From DATKNA01 sp963755755 (GTDB lineage: Bacteria > Actinomycetota > Actinomycetes > Actinomycetales > Kineosporiaceae), in contig CAVWLJ010000010.1 in the NCBI GenBank assembly GCA_963755755.1, positions 1-64,000 on the forward strand: a stretch of DNA of 64,000 nucleotides, read 5' to 3'. Below, in pieces: positions 52,434-61,525 of this stretch. Every line of letters begins with the position of its first letter. Positions within the stretch are counted from its first letter, which is position 1. The position numbers and the translations under genes were made by a program. Below the pieces are notes generated by a model. It was given only the letters and a program-made list of their open reading frames with translations, made no database searches and was not told the DNA's origin.

Positions 52434-54114
52434 TCAGACCGCCGCTCCGATGATCGCCGCAACGTCGCGGGAGACCACCAGCACCGTCGTCCCGCCCGGC
52501 GTCCGCAACCGCAGGCTCGACCCGCCCAGCTGCGCCGCGATGGTGTCCGCCGTGCACCCGTTCAGCTCCGGCGCGGCCGCGGGGACGATGACCGCCGCCC
52601 GGGACGCCCGCACGCGTTCGCGCGCCGTGTCGGTGAGCCACAACCGCCGCCGCAGCCGGCCTCGGTCGCACACCACCTCGACCACCTGGAACCGCCCGTC
52701 GGAGAGGTGGGTCTGCAGGTCCGCGGTCCAGAACGGCCCGTAGACCTCCAGGGGTGCGCCGCCGGCCGCCACCCGCAGCGCGGCCAGCACGTCCTGCTGG
52801 TCGCGGGTCTGTGCCGCCACGAGCGCCGGGAGAGTCGGCCGGTCGACGGCCGCGGAGACGAGGTTCAGCGCGAGCGCCGCCGCCACGATGCCCACGGCCG
52901 GCCGCGACCACCCGGGGCGCCGCTCCCGCATCATGGCCAGCCCGAGGGCCAGGCACGCCGCGAGCTCGAGGACGGCGAGCACCAGGTACCGCGCGGCGTG
53001 CGCGTCGTAGACGGTCCGGTCGGCGAGCACGCCCGCCACGACGACGACCGCGTCCACCCCGAGGAAGGTCACGGCGGCGCCGCCGCGCCGCCACCCGCGG
53101 ACGGCGACCGCGGCGGCTGCGACGACACCCGCCGCGACCAGCGCGACGGTGAGCACGTGAGCCGACGGCGGCGACGGCTCCCGGCTCCAGACAGTCCGAG
53201 CTCGGTCGCCGCGGCGGGTCCGAGGATCCGCAGGTGGGCGAGCAGCTCCTGCGGGTCGAGCGTCGGGGCCGTCGCGTCGGGCACGACGACCAGACCGCCG
53301 TGCGCGAGCAGCCCGCGCAGCACCGGCACGACCGCGAACGACCCGAGCAGGACGGCGGTGACCCCGACGAGCCGCGGGTCGCGGCCGCCGCGCGCGGCGG
53401 GGCGGGCGAACCACGCCAGCGTCCACAGCGCGAGCGGCCAGCCGACCAGGTTCTGGACGTAGGGGTCGTCCAGCCACAGCACGCCCAGCAGCACCGCGAC
53501 CGCACCGCCACCGACCAGCCCTCGCAGCGAGGGCCGCCAGCCGCGCGCAGGGCCATCGACCGTCCGGCCGGTCCACGCCACGAGGACGAGCCCGAGGCCG
53601 AGCTCGACGTTGCGCGAGTTGGGCAGGGCCACCAGATAGCTGCCGAGACCGCCGCTCAGCGTGAGCACCCAGCCGAGGACGAGCACGACGTCGCGGCGAC
53701 GCCGTGCGTCCGCCAGGCCGGCCTGCCCCGCGAGGCTCCAGACCGCCCACGCGGAGGCGACGGCGGTGAGCGCGGCGAGCAGCACGGATTCGAGGAGCAC
53801 CCGGTGCGCCGACGCCAGCGGGAGCGCCTCCACGGCGAGGTACACGGGCAGCTTGAGGATCCAGGTGTCGGGCGGGACGTAGGTGCGGTCGTGCCCGACG
53901 GCGAACCACGTCCGGACGATGGACTGCTGCGCGACCGAGTCCGAGGTCAGCACCCAGTCGGACCGCCGCAGCACGATCGCCGTGCCGACCGGGACGACCA
54001 GCGCGAGCACGCGCCGCCACCCGCAGCCACCAGGACGCGGCGGCGGCCCGGCGCGGGGCGCACCGGTGCCGTCCCGAGGACCTCGCGCCGGCCGAGCGTC
54101 GTCATCGTCGCCAT
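52434..54114 (-). pseudogene. Polytopic membrane protein (glycosyltransferase-like), frameshifted
   Basis: About 550 residues with roughly 11 hydrophobic segments. The N-terminal two thirds (VLALVVPVGTAIVLRRSDWV, DTWILKLPVYLAVEALPL, LGWVLTLSGGLGSYLVALPNS) are in one frame to about 53190. The C-terminal third (AHVLTVALVAAGVVAAAAVAV, RYLVLAVLELAACLALGLAM, then a soluble end) is in another. A further slip near 54010 probably joins ATG 54114 (ATMTTLGRREVLG) to the rest. The early aspartate/serine loop (SDSVAQQSIVRTW) and PPDTWILKLP are reminiscent of polyprenyl-linked sugar transferases of the GT-C type, but no diagnostic DXD or DE motif is certain. Function unknown. Confidence 0.65.
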
Positions 54115-54200
54115 CCTGCCCGAGGGGAAGGGGCCGGGCTCGCCCGAGGGGAGGAGACACGGTCGTCAGCACGCACGAGGCATGTGTCAAGGTTGACATC

Positions 54201-55185
54201 ATGAGCAACCAGCCCGGCCGGGCTCCCCGCCCGGCTCTCGACCTGCGCGGTGCCGTCGATCTGAGTGCTCTCGCCCGGCGGTCCGCTCCGCCGGCCGGCC
54301 CGGCCGCCGGACGGCGCACCGGACGGATCCGCGCCGGGCGGCGAGACGGTCCCGGGAGCGCCGGTCGTCGCGGTCACCGAGGCGACGTTCGCGCAGGACG
54401 TCATGGAGCGCTCGCAGACGGTCCCCGTCGTCATCGACTTCTGGGCCACCTGGTGCGAGCCGTGCAAGCAGCTCTCGCCCGCGCTCGAGCGTCTGGCCGC
54501 GGAGTTCGGCGGCCGCTTCCTCCTGGCGACGGTGGACGTCGACGCGAACCAGCAGCTCGCGCAGGCGTTCGGCGTCCAGTCGATCCCGACCGTGGTGGCC
54601 GTCCTCAAGGGCCGGGTGCTCCCGCTCTTCGCGGGGGCGCTGCCGGAGTCCCAGGTCCGCCAGTACCTCACCGAGGTCCTGCGGGTCGCCGAGGCGAACG
54701 GCGTCACCGGTCGCGTGCAGGTGTCGGACGCCGCCGAGCCCGACGAGGCCGAGCCCGTCGAGGAGCCGCTGCCCCCGCTGCACCAGGCCGCCTACGACGC
54801 CATCGAGGTGGGCGACTACGACAGCGCGGTCGCGGCCTACGAGCAGGCGCTGCGCGAGAGCCCGGCGGACGACCTCGCCCGGGTCGGTCTCGCGCAGGTG
54901 CGGCTGCTGCAGCGGACGTCGGACGTCGACGTGGACGCCGCCCGCGCGGCGGCCGCGGCCGACCCCGACGACGTCGACGCCCAGATCCTCGTCGCCGACA
55001 TCGACCTGCTCGGCGGTCACGTCGAGGACGCCTTCCTGCGCCTCGTCGACACCGTCCGGCGCACGTCCGGCGCCGATCGCGACCGGGCGCGCACGCACCT
55101 CGTGGAGCTCTTCGACGTGGTGGGCAACGACGACCCGCGGGTGCCCGCGGCCCGCGTCGCCCTCGCCAACGCCGTCTTCGCCTGA
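54201..55185 (+). CDS. Thioredoxin-TPR protein (YbbN/CnoX-like), one frameshift near the N terminus
   Basis: A co-chaperone-like redox protein. The conserved actinobacterial start ALDLRGAVDLSALARRSAPP (ATG 54201) is in one frame. After a shift at about 54300, the rest continues to 55185: PDGAPDGSAPGGETVPGA, then the thioredoxin domain VPVVIDFWATWCEPCKQLSP (active site WCEPC) with GVQSIPTVVAVLKG. TPR-like helices follow (AAYDAIEVGDYDSAVAAYEQALRES). Three hundred residues match the family. In E. coli CnoX protects GroEL clients from oxidation. M. tuberculosis Rv1324 is the positional equivalent. The break sits in a GC run and is probably a sequence error. Confidence 0.85.
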
Positions 55186-55276
55186 GCCGGAGCGCAAGCA
55201 CCTCCACCTCGTCCGTTCGGACGGGTCCAGTGCTCAGCGCACACGACCGCTGACGCTCGGTGACACGATCCCGGAC

Positions 55277-56396
55277 GTGGCACGCATCTTCGTCGTGGGT
55301 GCCGGCGTCGTGGGGACCGCCGTGGGGCGGGCGTTCGTCGAGGCCGGGCACCACGTGACCCTCGTGGACATCGCACCCGAGCGCGTCGAGGCGCTCCGCG
55401 CGGCGGGGCTCGACGCCGTCGGGCGGCTCGACCTGCGCAGCGAACCGTCGTCGTTCGTCCTGCTCACCCTGCCGACGCCGGCCGGTCCCGACGGGTACGA
55501 CCTGCGCGCGATCGCCGCCGGCGCCGCCGACGTCGGGCGCGCGATCGGTGAGGCCTGGGCGCACCGCAGCTCCGCGGGGCGGCACAGCAGCCGGCGCGAG
55601 GCCCGGATCGACCACCCGGACGGCTCCCCCGAGAGCCACCCGGTGCACACCGTCGTCGTCCGGTCGACCGTGCCGCCGGGGACGACCACGCAGCTCGTGG
55701 CTCCGACGATCGCCGCCGCGTCCGGGACGCCGGAGGGCGTCGGGTTCACCCTCGCCGCGAGCCCGGTGTTCCTGCGCGGCGCGAGCACCGAGGACGACGC
55801 GCGCTGGCCCTGGCTGAGCGTCGTCGGCGCCACGAGCCGGCGGGTGGGGGAGCGGCTGCGCACCCTGCTCGAGCCGTTCGGGGGCGAGGTCCGCGTCGTC
55901 GACCGGCCGGAGACCGCCGAGCTGGTGAAGAACGCGCACAACCTCTGGAACGCCACGAAGATCAGCTTCTGGAACGAGATGTGGCTGGTCGCCGGCCGGC
56001 TGGGCCTGGACGCGGACGAGGTCGCCGGCATCGTGGCGCACAGCGCCGAGGCCTCGTTCAACCCGCGCTACGGCATTCGGGGCGGCGCGCCGTTCGCGGG
56101 CCGCTCGCTGCCCAAGGACGCCGACGGCTTCCTCGCGTTCGCCCGCGAGCTCGGCCTGCCCATGGACCTGCTGGACGCCGTCCTCGGCGTCAACCGGCGG
56201 CTCGGTGAGCGGGTCGACGGCGAGCTCGAGGCCCTGGCGTCCTCGGGAGGCCAGGTCGTCGACCTGCGCGAGCCGGACGCCGGAGAGCAGCGCCCGGTCC
56301 GGCCCGCCCGCAACCGCGGCGCGGACCGGGCAGCCGGCGGACGCCTTCGCGTTCGACCGGTCCGGCGACGTCGTCGTCGAACGCGGCCTCCGGTGA
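55277..56396 (+). CDS. UDP-glucose/GDP-mannose dehydrogenase-family protein without catalytic Cys
   Basis: A nucleotide-sugar dehydrogenase fold of about 370 residues. The NAD domain starts ARIFVVGAGVVGTAVGRAFVE. RSTVPPGTT, PVFLRGASTEDDA and AELVKNAHNLWNATKISFWNE are family motifs, and the last holds the catalytic Lys. The pattern FGG-x-C-x-PKD reads FAGRSLPKD, so the Cys that forms the thioester is Ser. A roughly 30-residue insert (HRSSAGRHSSRREARIDHPD) is also unusual. Near 56265-56340 the coding frame must shift. The correct C terminus, ADAFAFDRSGDVVVERGLR, ends at TGA 56394-56396 and overlaps the next GTG by 4 bp. The start GTG 55277 is 7 nt behind CACGAT. Confidence 0.8.
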
Positions 56397-57508
56397 TCGC
56401 CGCCGCGGTCGCGGCATGGATGGGAGCGGCGCTCGTCGCGGGCGCGTCGGGCGGCGGCGCCGTCGGGTCCTCGGTCGCGGACCTGCCCGGTGTTCCGGCC
56501 GCCCACCTCCTCGCGCACGGCCGCGTGCTGGTACTGCGGCCGCACCGCCTGGAGATCGCAGTGGACGGCCGGATCCGCCGGGACGTCCCGATCGCGCAGC
56601 CGTTCGACCTCGCCCGGCTCCCCGACGTCGTGCACGACGCGGCGTTCGCGTCGAGCCCCGCGCCCGGCGTCGTCCGGCTCGGTGCCGTGCTCGTGCAGCG
56701 GCCCGAGACGCTCCTGGAGGCCGGGGACGACGGCGGCCGGCTGCGGCTCGAGCTCGACGACACCGGTGGCGCCGGACCCGCCCGGATCACCGGCACCCGC
56801 GCCGCACTGCAGCTGCGCCACGTCACCGTCGTCGCGCGCGGGCTCGGCGAGGTGTCCGGGGTGGCCGCCGGGCTGCGCTACCTGCACCAGAGCGACGTGC
56901 GGCTCGAGGACGTCACGCTCGACGGTCTCGGCGGCGCGGGTCGCCACGGCGTCCCGGCCCTGCGCACGGACGGCGGGGGGCAGCTGCGACTGCAGGGCGT
57001 GCGGCTCGTCGGCCAGGGGCGGGGCGTGGTGATCGAGGACGCCGTGGGCCCGCAGATCCAGGGATTCACCGCCACGGGACTCGCCGGTGACGCCCTCGCC
57101 GTCTCCGGCGGCACGGGCGCCCGCATCACCGGCGTCCACGGGGAGGCGCTGGGCGCGGCCGGCGTCCGGTTGCACGACACCGAGGCCGTTGCCCTGACCG
57201 ACGTGCACGTGCGGACCGCGGGGGTCGCCCTGAGCGTCGACGGCGGGGACGGCGTCGTGGTGCGCGGCGGCTCCCTCGACGGCGGCCGCGCCGCGGTGCG
57301 GGCGGTCGACGGGCATGCGGTCGTCCTCGACGGGGTGACCACGACCGGGGCGATCCGGGGTGCGACCGTCGCCGCCAGCCCGCCGGCCGTCACCCCCGGC
57401 CGGCCACCGTTGGAGGGCGCCGGACTCGTCACGCTGCTCGTCGTCGCCGCCGCCGCCGTGCTCGAGGGCACGCGATCGTGGCGACGCCGCTCCCTGCCCT
57501 CCGGCTGA
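56393..57508 (+). CDS. Right-handed parallel beta-helix membrane protein
   Basis: 371 residues. An N-terminal hydrophobic segment (AAAVAAWMGAALVAGASGGG) acts as signal anchor. A middle of repeated short strands follows (VTVVARGLGEVSGVAAGLRYLH, VRLEDVTLDGLGGAG, LRLQGVRLVGQGRGVVIEDA, ALAVSGGTGARITGVHGEAL, AVALTDVHVRTAG), the pattern of pectate-lyase-like beta-helices. The C-terminal membrane helix is LVTLLVVAAAAVLEGT, then Arg-rich. GTG 56393 overlaps the dehydrogenase stop by 4 bp. The continuous reading frame with the dehydrogenase results from the frameshift there, not a fusion. Such helices often bind or modify surface polysaccharide; no catalytic residues are evident. Confidence 0.75.
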   Translation: MIAAAVAAWMGAALVAGASGGGAVGSSVADLPGVPAAHLLAHGRVLVLRPHRLEIAVDGRIRRDVPIAQPFDLARLPDVVHDAAFASSPAPGVVRLGAVLVQRPETLLEAGDDGGRLRLELDDTGGAGPARITGTRAALQLRHVTVVARGLGEVSGVAAGLRYLHQSDVRLEDVTLDGLGGAGRHGVPALRTDGGGQLRLQGVRLVGQGRGVVIEDAVGPQIQGFTATGLAGDALAVSGGTGARITGVHGEALGAAGVRLHDTEAVALTDVHVRTAGVALSVDGGDGVVVRGGSLDGGRAAVRAVDGHAVVLDGVTTTGAIRGATVAASPPAVTPGRPPLEGAGLVTLLVVAAAAVLEGTRSWRRRSLPSG

Positions 57509-57594
57509 CCCGCCGATCGGGAGCGCCGCGTCCTCCGGTTCGCGTAACGGCCTCGGCCGTCCTGGCGATCGGACGTCTACCGGCGCGCAAGGCG

Positions 57595-57623
57595 TTACCG
57601 CATCGTGTTCATTCCAATACTGT
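57595..57623 (+). promoter_or_regulatory. Candidate promoter of the 57682 unit
   Basis: TTACCG (57595-57600), 17-nt spacer, TACTGT (57618-57623). The region 57590-57640 is markedly AT-richer than its surroundings. GGAGG at 57672-57676 precedes GTG 57682. Confidence 0.4.
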
Positions 57624-57681
57624 CGGTTCTGTTCGGTGAGCCTCGCCGGGCGCTCCCGCAGCACGACCCACGGAGGACCGG

Positions 57682-57951
57682 GTGTCAGCGTCGCGTCACG
57701 TGCAGGACCTCGACCCGGTGGCCCTTCCGCTCACCGGCGGGCACGCTCTCCCCGCCGAACCCGCCCCGTGGCGGGAACCGACCTTCGACGAGCTCGTCCA
57801 CGGGTACGGCGACCAGGCGGCCGCCTCGGACGCCGGCCGCTCGCGACGCGCCGGGCGCGGCTGGCTGCGGCCCCGGCCGAAGCCGGCCCGGGCCCGCGCA
57901 TCCCACCCCTCCCGCACCGCGGGAGCAGCCCGCGGTGGGGCGGGGCGATGA
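57682..57951 (+). CDS. Hypothetical small basic protein
   Basis: 89 residues. The first half is SASRHVQDLDPVALPLTGGHALPAEPAPWREPTFDELVHGYGDQ, quoted here only in part by its features: acidic and Pro-containing, with a WREPTFDEL segment. The second half is Arg/Ala-rich and probably disordered. GTG 57682 has GGAGG about 6 nt upstream. The stop overlaps the next ATG (ATGA), so the two small proteins are co-translated. No family recognised. Confidence 0.55.
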   Translation: MSASRHVQDLDPVALPLTGGHALPAEPAPWREPTFDELVHGYGDQAAASDAGRSRRAGRGWLRPRPKPARARASHPSRTAGAARGGAGR

Positions 57952-58265
57952 GCGGCGACACGCTGCCCACCTGGGAGGAGCTCCTGCGCGGGGTCGGCCG
58001 GGGTGCCGGTCCCGACCTCCCGGCGCAATCGGCGCGCCGGTTCGGGACGGCGCCGCGCCACGTCCGGTCCTTCCCGGGCGACCAGGCGCTCGACGCACTC
58101 ATCGCCCCGCTCGACGGCGTCCGCGACTGGGCGGGTGAGTGGGACCGGATCGTCCGTGGACTTCGTGCCGGTGACGGTCTCACCTGGCGCGAGGCGTGGG
58201 CCTGGACCCTGCTCGCCACCGCCTGCGCCGCGCTGGCCACGCGCGGTGCCGCGCTCCTGCCCTGA
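57948..58265 (+). CDS. Hypothetical small protein
   Basis: 105 residues, begins MSGDTLPTWEELLRGVGRG. A central segment FGTAPRHVRSFPGDQALDAL and a C-terminal hydrophobic stretch WAWTLLATACAALATRGAAL may be amphipathic or membrane-seeking. It shares the WxEL-type start with its upstream partner (WREPTFDEL/TWEELLRG), hinting at a shared binding motif. ATG 57948 overlaps the previous stop. A good terminator hairpin follows 58 bp later. Not recognised. Confidence 0.55.
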   Translation: MSGDTLPTWEELLRGVGRGAGPDLPAQSARRFGTAPRHVRSFPGDQALDALIAPLDGVRDWAGEWDRIVRGLRAGDGLTWREAWAWTLLATACAALATRGAALLP

Positions 58266-58322
58266 CCCTGCCGTCACCGCTCGGCCCCTGGGTCGCTCTG
58301 CCCCTCGAAGACGGGATCACAG

Positions 58323-58360
58323 CGAGAGGGCCGGCCCGTGGTGTCGGACCGGCCCTCTCG
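58323..58360 (+). terminator. 12-bp hairpin terminator
   Basis: CGAGAGGGCCGG, 14-nt loop, CCGGCCCTCTCG; a perfect stem closing the two-gene unit. No T-run. Confidence 0.75.
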
Positions 58361-59159
58361 TGCCGGCAGGAGCCGCCCCCTCCGACGGCTCCGCCTGGCG
58401 GCAGGTGACCCGGTTCGCCGCACGGGTCACTGCACATCCGGGGCTCAGCGCCGAGGCGCCGCCCTGCATACGGAGGGACCTGGAGCGCGTGGGCCAAGGC
58501 CCATCACGTTCGGTTCACCTCTCGTCACGCAAAGGAGACTATCGAGGGAGTGGACTGAAGGCCACCGCTTCGCCGTAACTCAACGAAAGAGAGCTAGTGA
58601 CGAAGAGTGACGAAATGCGGCATCTCCCGGCGCCGCCGCCGCGAGTGGGAGCGGCGGTGCGGCGGCGGCGCCGGGAGGGTTGAGGCGATGACCGGCTGGC
58701 GGCCCACCGGTCCGGCCATCGCCGTATGTCCCGGAACGGACGACCTCGCTACTCCTCGTGGCGGTAACGTCATCGAGCGTTCCGGCGATGAAGGGATCAG
58801 CCGCGTGGGGCGGCGGACGGCGCCCTCCGGGGAGGGCGGACCGGACATGTCCTGACACGGACCCGTCCGACGTGCTCTCCGCTCCGAACCGTCGACGTCC
58901 GGGTGCGGAGCCGAGAGGAGTGGACCATGACCGCGAGGTCGGCGGGGGATACGCGACCGACGACGCCGGCAGGTGCCGGGGGACAGCCCTCGCGACACTC
59001 TCGGCCGAGCGGTACGCAAGCCGCGTCCGCGGGGCGCCCTCGGTGGTCCATGCACCCACCGTCGCCGCTGGTGTGCTCTGCGCGACAGTCGTGGGACCGA
59101 CCAGCTTGGCGAGCGGATCGGCGACTAGTCCGGCTAGTCGGGCTCGTGCGGTGCCCGGC
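58361..59159. other. 800-bp region without a convincing gene
   Basis: Long frames exist on both strands, but none looks like protein (arginine/proline-rich antisense composition, no motif). The region holds a 52-bp inverted repeat (58625-58676), a GTGACGAAGA-GTGACGAAA direct repeat (58595-58613) and paired CTAGTC motifs at 59124-59139 upstream of the regulator. It may be a long regulatory leader or encode an RNA. Confidence 0.5.
58625..58676. repeat. Large perfect inverted repeat (18-bp arms)
   Basis: Arms TCCCGGCGCCGCCGCCGC (58625-58642) and its exact complement (58659-58676) around a 16-nt loop. As RNA it is by far the most stable hairpin in the window. No gene ends next to it: the nearest upstream stop is 360 bp away. 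Confidence 0.8.
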
Positions 59160-60521
59160 ATGAACGTGGAGACCGGCGTGGACCGTCCGGTGCTGGACGC
59201 CGAGCTGTGGCAGCACGCAGACATGCGCCGGGCGCTGGCCGCGCGGGACCTCGCGACGGTGTTCACGCTCCTCCGCCGGGTCGGCACGTCGCAGCGTGCC
59301 ATCGCCACCCTCACGGGCCTCGCACCCTCCGAGGTGTACGAGATCAGCCGCGGGCGGCGGGTCATGGCCTACGACGTCCTCTGCCGGATCGCCGACGGTC
59401 TCGGCGTCCCCCGGGGCTACCTCGGCCTGACGTACGACGGCGAGACCGCGTCGTTCCTGAGCTGCGCCGACGGGCCCGACGCCGGGAACGACGACCTCGA
59501 CGAGGTCGGGGCGCTCCTCGCGCACGCCGCGGAGGTGGCCGTGGGCATGGACGCGGGGCCGGCTGCGGCGCGCTGGACGGCGCCCCGCGAGGCCGGGACG
59601 CCGCTGCCGCGCCGCCTGGTCGCCGCGGACGTCGACCAGATCGAGGCCATCACGTCGGCGCTGCGCGCGCTGGACTACGGGAACGGCGGCGGTGCCTGCC
59701 GCGAGGCGGTCGTCGCACAGACCCGCTGGGTGCACCAGCTGCTCCACGCCGACGCCACCGAGGAGGTGCGCCGCCGGCTGGTGCTCGCCTCCGCCGACCT
59801 CGACAACCTCGCCGGCTGGACCTCGTTCGACGTCGGGCTCTTCGGCGCGGCCCGCGGCTACTTCGCCCGCGCGCTGACCCAGGCCCGGCGGGTGGGGGAC
59901 GCCTCGCTCATCGCCAACGTCCTCTATCGCGCCGGGCGGCTGCATCTGCACCAGGGACTCACCACGGAGGCGCTGCGGTTCTTCCAGCTCGGCAAGATCG
60001 CGGCCGCGGAGTGCTGCTGCTCGGTGACGGTCGCGATGCTCTCGGCCAACGAGGCGTGGGCCTACGGCGTGCTCGGTGACGCGGCCCGGGCGATGACCGC
60101 CCTGTCGCGGGCGGAGGAGGACTATGCCCACGCGTCCGGCGCGGTCGCGCCCTGGGTCAGCTTCTTCGGCCCGACCGATCTGGAGGCCCTCGCGGGCATG
60201 ACCCACCTGGCGCTGGGCGCCTTCGATCCCGCTCGCCTGGTGCGGGCCCGGGCGAGCCTCGCCGGCGCCCTGGCGGCCCGGGGCAGCGACATGGCGCGCA
60301 GCCGCACGTTCGAACTCACCGCCCTCGCGGTCGCCGTGCTGAGCGACGGGGACCGCGAGGCGGGGCTGACGCTGGGGGCGGAGGCGGTCGACCTGGCGGA
60401 GCGGTTGCGCTCGGTCCGGGTGCTCGACCGCCTGAAACCCCTCGGACGCGCGGCGGTCGAGAGCGGCGGACCGGGCGGGCGGGAGCTGGCCGAGCGGGTG
60501 CGGCTGGCAGCCGCCGGATGA
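59160..60521 (+). CDS. NsdA-like XRE regulator with TPR-type helical domain
   Basis: 453 residues. An N-terminal helix-turn-helix (about 18-75) reads RDLATVFTLLRRVGTSQRAI, LTGLAPSEVYEISRG and DGLGVPRGYLGL. A long helical C-terminal domain follows with tetratricopeptide-like pairs (GLFGAARGYFARALTQARRVG, LIANVLYRAGRLHLHQGL, ANEAWAYGVLGDAARAM). The layout and the MRRALAARDLATVF start match NsdA, a negative regulator of sporulation and antibiotic production in Streptomyces. ATG 59160 is the conserved start, though no strong ribosome binding site precedes it. The gene overlaps the phosphotransferase gene by 4 bp. A pair CCC at ECCCSVTV could be redox-sensitive. Confidence 0.85.
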   Translation: MNVETGVDRPVLDAELWQHADMRRALAARDLATVFTLLRRVGTSQRAIATLTGLAPSEVYEISRGRRVMAYDVLCRIADGLGVPRGYLGLTYDGETASFLSCADGPDAGNDDLDEVGALLAHAAEVAVGMDAGPAAARWTAPREAGTPLPRRLVAADVDQIEAITSALRALDYGNGGGACREAVVAQTRWVHQLLHADATEEVRRRLVLASADLDNLAGWTSFDVGLFGAARGYFARALTQARRVGDASLIANVLYRAGRLHLHQGLTTEALRFFQLGKIAAAECCCSVTVAMLSANEAWAYGVLGDAARAMTALSRAEEDYAHASGAVAPWVSFFGPTDLEALAGMTHLALGAFDPARLVRARASLAGALAARGSDMARSRTFELTALAVAVLSDGDREAGLTLGAEAVDLAERLRSVRVLDRLKPLGRAAVESGGPGGRELAERVRLAAAG

Positions 60522-61504
60522 CGGCCGAGCTGGTGCGGCGACCTCGCCCGCCGCGGGGCGGGGCGGCGCTGCCGGAGGGGGGCCGCGCGGTCCCGCTCAC
60601 CGCCGACGGCATCGCCGCCGTCACCGCCGCGGCCGGGCGGGCGACCGGATTGCCGACCGCGGACGCCGAGATCGTCAAGTTCACGAACAACGCCGTGGTC
60701 CGCCTGCCCCGCGCGGGCGCGGTGCTGCGCATCGCCGGATCGGACGAGGTCCGCGGCCGCGTTCCGGTCGTGCTCGCCACCGCCCGCTGGCTGGAGGCGC
60801 TCGGGCTGCCCGCCGTCCGGCTGCTGCCCGGCGTGCCGCAACCGCTCGAGGCGGCCGGACACGTCGTGACCGTCTGGCGCGCCGTCGAGCCGGGCGACGG
60901 CGCCCCCACCGCACGCGCACTCGCCGAGATCCTTCGGTGGTGGCACGCGATCGACGCCCCGCCGCCGGCCGAGCTGCCCGCATGGAACCTCCTCGCGTTC
61001 ATCGGGCGCCGGCTGCGCGAGGCCGTCGGCGTCGCGGACGAGGACCTCGCGTTCCTGCGCGGGGAGCTGGCCGACGTCGAGGCCCTGGTGACGGCGCTGA
61101 CGGACGTCGAGCCCCTGGTGCCGCCCGGCGTCATCCACGGGGACGCGTTCCTCGGCAACGTCGTCGGATCGCCCGCGGGCCCGGTGGTGTGCGACTTCGA
61201 CGGCGTGAGCATCGGCCCGCGGGAGTGGGACCTCGTGCCGGTCGCCGTGGGCGCGTTGCGCTTCGACTACGGCGCGGGGCTGCACGAGGCGTTCGTGCGG
61301 GCCTACGGCCTCGACGTCACCACCTGGGCGGGGTTCCCGGCGCTGCGCCGGCTGCGCGAGCTCCAGCTCGTGACGAGCGTGCTGCCGACGCTCGAGGCGA
61401 ACCCCGCGCTCCGGCCCCAGTGGCGGACCCGGCTCGACTCCCTGCGCCGGCGCGACGACGCCGTCCGCTGGACCCCCTACCCCGGCGCCGCCGCCTCCCG
61501 CTGA
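60518..61504 (+). CDS. Aminoglycoside phosphotransferase-family kinase (APH/choline kinase fold)
   Basis: 328 residues. Nucleotide-binding lobe with TNNAVVRLPRAGAVLRIAG, then the Brenner-type catalytic loop VIHGDAFLGNVV (H-G-D-x-x-x-x-N) and the magnesium motif VVCDFDGVSIGPREWDL. These are the phosphotransferase hallmarks. The substrate is unknown; the family includes antibiotic kinases, choline kinases and many housekeeping sugar kinases. ATG 60518 overlaps the NsdA-like gene by 4 bp, so the two are coupled, which suggests a link with the regulator's pathway instead of resistance. Confidence 0.88.
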   Translation: MTAELVRRPRPPRGGAALPEGGRAVPLTADGIAAVTAAAGRATGLPTADAEIVKFTNNAVVRLPRAGAVLRIAGSDEVRGRVPVVLATARWLEALGLPAVRLLPGVPQPLEAAGHVVTVWRAVEPGDGAPTARALAEILRWWHAIDAPPPAELPAWNLLAFIGRRLREAVGVADEDLAFLRGELADVEALVTALTDVEPLVPPGVIHGDAFLGNVVGSPAGPVVCDFDGVSIGPREWDLVPVAVGALRFDYGAGLHEAFVRAYGLDVTTWAGFPALRRLRELQLVTSVLPTLEANPALRPQWRTRLDSLRRRDDAVRWTPYPGAAASR

Positions 61505-61513
61505 CCGGGCGGG

Positions 61514-61519
61514 CAGGAT
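61514..61519 (+). promoter_or_regulatory. -10-like hexamer CAGGAT before the SpoU gene
   Basis: CAGGAT exactly 6 nt before GTG 61526; leaderless arrangement. Confidence 0.4.
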
Positions 61520-61525
61520 GGTGGC

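Noticed and set aside
54416..54500. WCEPC instead of WCGPC in the thioredoxin domain as an anomaly.
   Set aside because: Substitution of the first inner residue is common in the YbbN/TPR thioredoxin group and both cysteines are present.
55277..57508. A single 743-codon reading frame that looks like a dehydrogenase/beta-helix fusion.
   Set aside because: The linker 56262-56392 is Arg-rich nonsense in this frame, while another frame there encodes a sensible C terminus ending at TGA 56394-56396 in a 4-bp overlap with GTG 56393. Two genes with a frameshift explain it better.
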